Under the pieces are notes generated by a model, which was not told the DNA's origin, made no database searches, and saw only the letters and a list, made by a program, of their open reading frames with translations. A DNA stretch of 64,000 nt from Crotophaga sulcirostris (lineage: Eukaryota; Chordata; Aves; Cuculiformes; Crotophagidae). The stretch lies in contig VYZB01000534.1 in the NCBI GenBank assembly GCA_013397455.1, positions 125,234 through 189,233 on the forward strand, read 5' to 3'. Made by a program: the position numbers and the translations under genes. Of the stretch, positions 62,401 to 64,000 are shown piece by piece (position 1 is the first letter of the stretch; every line of letters starts with the position of its first letter).

Positions 62401-62931
62401 TCTCAATAAAACAGAAGGGACAAGGAAAATGCACAAACTGTCCCAGACAGATCAAAAAGCTGAACCTGTTGTTACCAGCTGCTGAACCATGCATTGCTTG
62501 AAATACAGAAAGACTTTTTCTCCCTTTAAAGACGTGTCCTGGTGTTTGGGATTTGAATGATACGATACCACACAAGATGAAACAGACCAGAATGATGCAA
62601 AAAAGGGACAGAAGCTTAGAAATACACATTGTAGTCCTTGCTTATGTAACACATCAAAAAACAGCGAATTTCTAAGAGAAAAATATTCATTGGTACATAC
62701 ATGCAAAGAGTAAGAAATGCATAAGTTACAGAGAATTGTGCCCACTGTCAACAGAAACTGCTGTACATCCTTCCCTTTCTAAAGGGGTACCTAGGTACAT
62801 GTTTTAGGAGATATTCAGGCAACATAAAGGAAAATAAGTTAAGTAAGAACCACTTAAATTACCTGAGAATGTAAAACAGACAGAAGCCGGTAGTATTCTT
62901 TAAGTTCCTGATGTAAGGCTGCACAAAAACT
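44337..62931 (-). CDS. TUBGCP3: TUBGCP3 (gamma-tubulin complex component 3), 3' 14 coding exons; gene runs off the right edge
   Basis: GCP3 is a core subunit of the gamma-tubulin ring complex. With GCP2 and gamma-tubulin it forms the small complex that nucleates microtubules at centrosomes and spindle poles. Fourteen exons on the minus strand splice in frame (all GT-AG) to 585 codons plus a TGA, without a frameshift or internal stop. Counted back from a ~907-residue family length, they cover about residues 323-907. Visible landmarks are the GRIP1 segment with [21 protein letters not shown], the very conserved hinge [20 protein letters not shown], the GRIP2 core [12 protein letters not shown] followed by [20 protein letters not shown], a charged coiled-coil-like stretch ([16 protein letters not shown]) and the basic tail RGRRSS. 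The N-terminal ~322 codons and the promoter are not in the window; nothing in 62932-64000 resembles a further exon. I read it as a functional gene. The identification rests on remembered family sequence, not a search. Confidence 0.97.
45741..45857 (-). CDS. TUBGCP3: TUBGCP3 exon, about residues 817-855
   Basis: 117 nt, phase 0 at both ends. It encodes [20 protein letters not shown], then [19 protein letters not shown]. The five-glutamate run and 'LRILTHFYQ' are typical of GCP3. The acceptor is TTCGTAG and the donor GTGCCC. The 1245-bp intron that follows is partly duplicated at about 34.0-34.8 kb. Confidence 0.95.
46441..46581 (-). CDS. TUBGCP3: TUBGCP3 exon, about residues 770-816
   Basis: 141 nt, phase 0 at both ends. 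It encodes [20 protein letters not shown], then [20 protein letters not shown] and KKQRELE, a long charged helix that reads as coiled coil. The acceptor is GTCTCACAG and the donor GTATAC. The next intron is 583 bp. Confidence 0.97.
46920..47051 (-). CDS. TUBGCP3: TUBGCP3 exon, about residues 726-769
   Basis: 132 nt, phase 0 at both ends. It encodes [20 protein letters not shown], then [20 protein letters not shown] and SDSR. The [16 protein letters not shown] stretch is the strongly conserved GCP motif of GRIP2 ('D.V...H..FLD.....CLL'). The acceptor is TACTCCAG and the donor GTAAGT. The next intron is 338 bp. Confidence 0.98.
47186..47274 (-). CDS. TUBGCP3: TUBGCP3 exon, about residues 696-725
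   Basis: 89 nt, completes the split Glu codon and ends in phase 0 (TTTGAG|GTATAT). It encodes [20 protein letters not shown], then QMQYYITFE, matching the family motif 'M.HF..Q.QYY..FEV'. The acceptor is TTTTTTACAG. The intron to the next exon is only 134 bp, the shortest here. Confidence 0.96.
49885..50020 (-). CDS. TUBGCP3: TUBGCP3 exon, about residues 651-696
   Basis: 136 nt, starts in phase 0 and ends after one base of a glutamate codon (CCAG|GTGAGG). It encodes [20 protein letters not shown], then [20 protein letters not shown] and LKSMP, core GRIP2 helices. The acceptor T8GTAG sits in a short AT-rich tract, and a CR1 LINE tail begins about 29 bp upstream of the exon. The following intron is 2610 bp without recognised repeats. 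Confidence 0.97.
50049..50345 (+). mobile_element. CR1 LINE 3' tail next to a TUBGCP3 splice acceptor
   Basis: Contains 'gttgtagcgagatgggtgttagtctcttcttcc', then 'acaagcgacaggatgagaggaaatggcctcaa' and the end 'ccatgattctatga'. It is antisense to the gene and lies in the intron just upstream of the exon at 49885-50020. Confidence 0.93.
51106..51174 (-). CDS. TUBGCP3: TUBGCP3 exon, about residues 628-650
   Basis: 69 nt, phase 0 at both ends. It encodes [20 protein letters not shown] and [11 protein letters not shown] is the GCP3 form of the 'L.Y.V..P' motif that opens the gamma-tubulin-facing part of GRIP2. The acceptor is CTAATACAG and the donor GTAATG. The next intron is 1085 bp, with an antisense CR1 tail at its far end. 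Confidence 0.96.
51971..52106 (-). CDS. TUBGCP3: TUBGCP3 exon, about residues 582-627
   Basis: 136 nt, completes a lysine codon (AA|G) and ends in phase 0 (CTGGAG|GTCTGT). It encodes [20 protein letters not shown], then [20 protein letters not shown] and VRLLE, the first helices of GRIP2. The acceptor is ATAACCACCAG. The following intron is 796 bp. Confidence 0.97.
52720..53045 (+). mobile_element. CR1 LINE 3' tail
   Basis: A diverged CR1 tail: 'tataaatatctaaggggcagatgccaagagaatggggccagactcttctc', then 'ttggactggacgatctccagaggtcccttccaaccccaaccattctgtg'. It is antisense to TUBGCP3, inside an intron. Confidence 0.93.
53717..53906 (-). CDS. TUBGCP3: TUBGCP3 exon, about residues 519-582 (GRIP1/GRIP2 hinge)
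   Basis: 190 nt, enters by completing GCG (Ala) and leaves in phase 2 (CTCAA|GTAAGA). It encodes [20 protein letters not shown], then [20 protein letters not shown] and the invariant [19 protein letters not shown] block that joins GRIP1 and GRIP2. The acceptor has a T11 tract and TAG. The next intron is 1610 bp and contains an antisense CR1 tail at 52720-53045. Confidence 0.98.
56718..56826 (-). CDS. TUBGCP3: TUBGCP3 exon, about residues 483-519
   Basis: 109 nt, starts in phase 0 and ends after one base of an alanine codon (GATG|GTACAG). It encodes [20 protein letters not shown], then [16 protein letters not shown]. The GKSINFL motif is the standard GCP signature near the end of GRIP1. The acceptor is TTTGTTCAG. 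The next intron is 2811 bp and shows no clear repeats. Confidence 0.96.
57218..57328 (-). CDS. TUBGCP3: TUBGCP3 exon, about residues 446-482
   Basis: 111 nt, phase 0 at both ends. It encodes [20 protein letters not shown], then [17 protein letters not shown]. The acceptor CTCTCTGCAG and donor GTATGA are intact. A hAT-like element begins only 56 bp upstream. A decayed copy of this exon lies at about 42160-42267 and helps to define the tandem duplication. The following intron is 391 bp. Confidence 0.97.
57384..57585. mobile_element. short non-autonomous hAT-like DNA transposon (MITE)
   Basis: A 202-bp element. Its left end is cagggatgtcaaactc and its right end, reverse complemented, is caggggggtcaaactc: 14 of 16 bases match. 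The CAG...CTG termini are typical of hAT elements. The 8 bp outside each end, ccctagtg and ctctagta, agree at 6 of 8 positions, consistent with a decayed 8-bp hAT target duplication. The interior is GC-rich and non-coding. It lies 56 bp upstream of the TUBGCP3 exon at 57218-57328. Confidence 0.75.
58152..58850 (+). mobile_element. solo ERVL-type LTR in a TUBGCP3 intron
   Basis: It starts like the common avian LTR (cctggtttc...aggacagagttaatttt). Next come a TATA-like CATATAAAT near 58527, a TTA-rich tract and the 'ctgtctttatctcaactcaagag' segment. It ends gccggctggggttaaaaccaccaca. The flanks gtaat (58147-58151) and gtagt (58851-58855) match at 4 of 5 bases, as expected for a 5-bp target duplication. 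It is antisense to TUBGCP3. Its 5' portion is present twice in tandem (see findings). No gag, pol or env sequence is attached. Confidence 0.85.
59261..59427 (-). CDS. TUBGCP3: TUBGCP3 exon, about residues 390-445
   Basis: 167 nt: completes the split glycine and ends in phase 0 (CATGAG|GTAATC). It encodes [20 protein letters not shown], then [17 protein letters not shown], then [17 protein letters not shown]. The GDPY...RWIYDGEL pattern is the hallmark GCP-family motif within GRIP1. The acceptor is TTCTTACAG. The following 1932-bp intron contains a solo ERVL-type LTR and a small hAT-like element. Confidence 0.97.
60741..60873 (-). CDS. TUBGCP3: TUBGCP3 exon, about residues 346-390
   Basis: 133 nt, enters in phase 0 and ends after the first base of a glycine codon (CAAG|GTCTGT). 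It encodes [20 protein letters not shown] and then [19 protein letters not shown], one of the most conserved GRIP1 stretches. The acceptor is TTTGATCAG. The following intron is 1313 bp with no recognisable repeat. Confidence 0.96.
61168..61432 (+). mobile_element. CR1 LINE internal fragment
   Basis: 'gagacctgatgggatgcacccacgagcgtggagggaactggcc' is the CR1 ORF2 segment for GPDGMHPR. It continues through 'gaggaggttcctgacaaccaggagaaagcaaatgtcactcttctcttcaag' to 'catatggaggacaacaag'. Both ends are truncated, and an LTR fragment follows immediately. Confidence 0.88.
61440..61732 (+). mobile_element. 3' fragment of an ERVL-type LTR
   Basis: Contains 'gctttgctcgcgtgcatagctttcgctttccctattaaactg' followed by the usual LTR tail, and ends ttgccaggatcagaccatcaca. 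The 5' half of the LTR is missing or unrecognisable. It abuts a CR1 fragment on its left, and both lie in a TUBGCP3 intron, antisense to the gene. The left boundary is approximate. Confidence 0.7.
62863..62931 (-). CDS. TUBGCP3: TUBGCP3 exon, about residues 323-345
   Basis: 69 nt, phase 0 at both ends. It encodes SFCAALHQ...[12 protein letters not shown], part of GRIP1. The acceptor TTCTCTTAG lies just upstream and the donor GTAATT just downstream. This is the most 5' coding exon visible; by comparison with the 22-exon mammalian gene it would be about exon 9. The following intron is 1989 bp and holds a CR1 body fragment and an LTR 3' fragment. Confidence 0.95.
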
Positions 62932-64000
62932 CTAAGAGAAAGAGAAGAAAAAGAAAAAAAAAATCAGGAATAATCTTTCTGGTTTAACCTAGAATAACTC
63001 TTATCACCACACTGTGAACATAGTTAGAAATACAGTAAAATGGATCAAGCTACAGGTTTCAACACAAAAGTTAACTCCTAGAAAACTCGCCAATGTACAA
63101 CTGCTTCCATAAGAGGTGCACAGGTCTTTTCCAAGAATATATACACGTCAAGTGACTGTCTTTCTTGCTGTTTAATTCTACCAACAGATTAAACTATGAC
63201 AAGTGTAACTCTCCAAATAGATATATCATCTCAATAAAGACATTAATAATTACCACAAGGATGTGCAAATCATAATATCACCCAGAAAAAACTTTCTTTA
63301 AGAATTATATAAAATAAAGTATGCAGTGAAGTAACAAGAGTTTCAACTTCAGCAAGGCCTCTAAAAACAGAACACAGAAGTTAGGTGACCATCATTATAT
63401 TTACAGTAGACACAATATGACATGAACAAGAAAACAAAATGCTCATAAAATAATACATCCGGTAAGTGCTGTTGGATAAAGCACTGTAAATTTTTAGCCT
63501 TTTATCAATTGACAGTCGTATATGAGTCTTCATTTGACATGGAAGAAATGAATAGCAGTACGTATATCCCAAGAAATCTGTAAAAAGTGCAGAAGTTAAC
63601 ATGTCTGAAGCAACGCAAAGATTCCTCTTTGTAAAACAATTCTAAGCACAGCTACTTTGCATTGTTTAAAAATAAATAAAGGTAGATTTTAAAAACAATT
63701 CATGAATGAATACTTGTTCAGTAATGGATAGTTTTCCATCGTTCGGGGTTGCTTTGTTTTTAATGTTCTTAAACTAGCATACAGACTAAAAAAAAAAACC
63801 CTGCAACGTATTTTCTAAAACAGAATTACAAATATGCCTCACTAATTTTGGACTGAGTTGAAAATTTTGGGCATCAAGCACTTTTTGAAAATATTTTGTT
63901 TGGTTGATTTTTTGAAGAGTACTCCCATGCACACACACAAATTCTTCAGAACTGATTTCTTAACCAATTCTCAGCTAATGACTTCGATATCTACTTTAAT
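62932..64000 (-). other. TUBGCP3: TUBGCP3 intron running off the right edge
   Basis: No sequence on the minus strand resembles the preceding GCP3 exon, which should end in the segment around RRYTDQ and SFGLVG. The upstream exons therefore lie outside the window. AT-rich, with no clear repeat. Confidence 0.7.

Noticed and set aside
1..64000. tRNA, rRNA, snoRNA or microRNA genes; CRISPR arrays; bacterial features
   Set aside because: No cloverleaf with A/B boxes, no C/D or H/ACA arrangement and no spaced repeats were seen on either strand. The window is eukaryotic, so bacterial-type features are not expected.

Overview
The window is vertebrate nuclear DNA, almost certainly from a bird. It carries dispersed CR1 LINE tails in both orientations, several avian-type ERV LTRs (the 'ctgggacagagttaattttc...' and 'aataaactaattttcccc' types), AT-rich gene-poor DNA, and one well-split protein gene with GT-AG introns. 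Nothing prokaryotic is present: no operons, CRISPR arrays or insertion sequences.

Right third (about 43-64 kb). The minus strand carries the 3' part of TUBGCP3 (gamma-tubulin complex component 3). Fourteen coding exons, read from 62931 down to the stop codon at 44337, join in frame through intact splice sites into 585 codons plus stop. This is the C-terminal two thirds of a protein that is about 907 residues long in other vertebrates. It covers the later part of GRIP1 and all of GRIP2, the gamma-tubulin-binding part. The first ~322 codons and the promoter lie beyond the right edge. The introns hold two antisense CR1 tails, one CR1 body fragment, one solo ERVL-type LTR, one LTR 3' fragment and one small hAT-like element with terminal inverted repeats and a candidate 8-bp target-site duplication.

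Middle (about 29.7-43 kb). This looks like a decayed tandem partial duplicate of TUBGCP3. The 3' flank and 3' UTR of the real gene (about 42.8-44.3 kb) recur at about 29.7-33.9 kb. A broken copy of the terminal exon lies at 33857-33983, and a broken copy of an internal exon lies at about 42160-42267. All are in the order and strand expected if a block of roughly 13-15 kb was duplicated head to tail and then eroded. An ERV LTR with a near-matching target duplication sits only in the left copy. A 300-base assembly gap cuts a CR1 at 39594-39893.

Left (1-29.7 kb). No protein-coding gene can be supported. The stretch contains CR1 tails, one older long CR1 body, one LTR, a few low-confidence stretches that look like conserved noncoding DNA, and a striking 80-bp spacerless palindrome at 10274-10353. 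In mammals the DNA on the 3' side of TUBGCP3 leads toward SPACA7 and SOX1, so a gene-poor interval with regulatory elements would be unsurprising; that is inference. A second long-range oddity is an inverted pair (372-1055 and about 37876-38508). Each member is a CR1 tail plus the same ~310 bp of non-CR1 sequence.

All identities were judged by eye; no alignment or database search was run.
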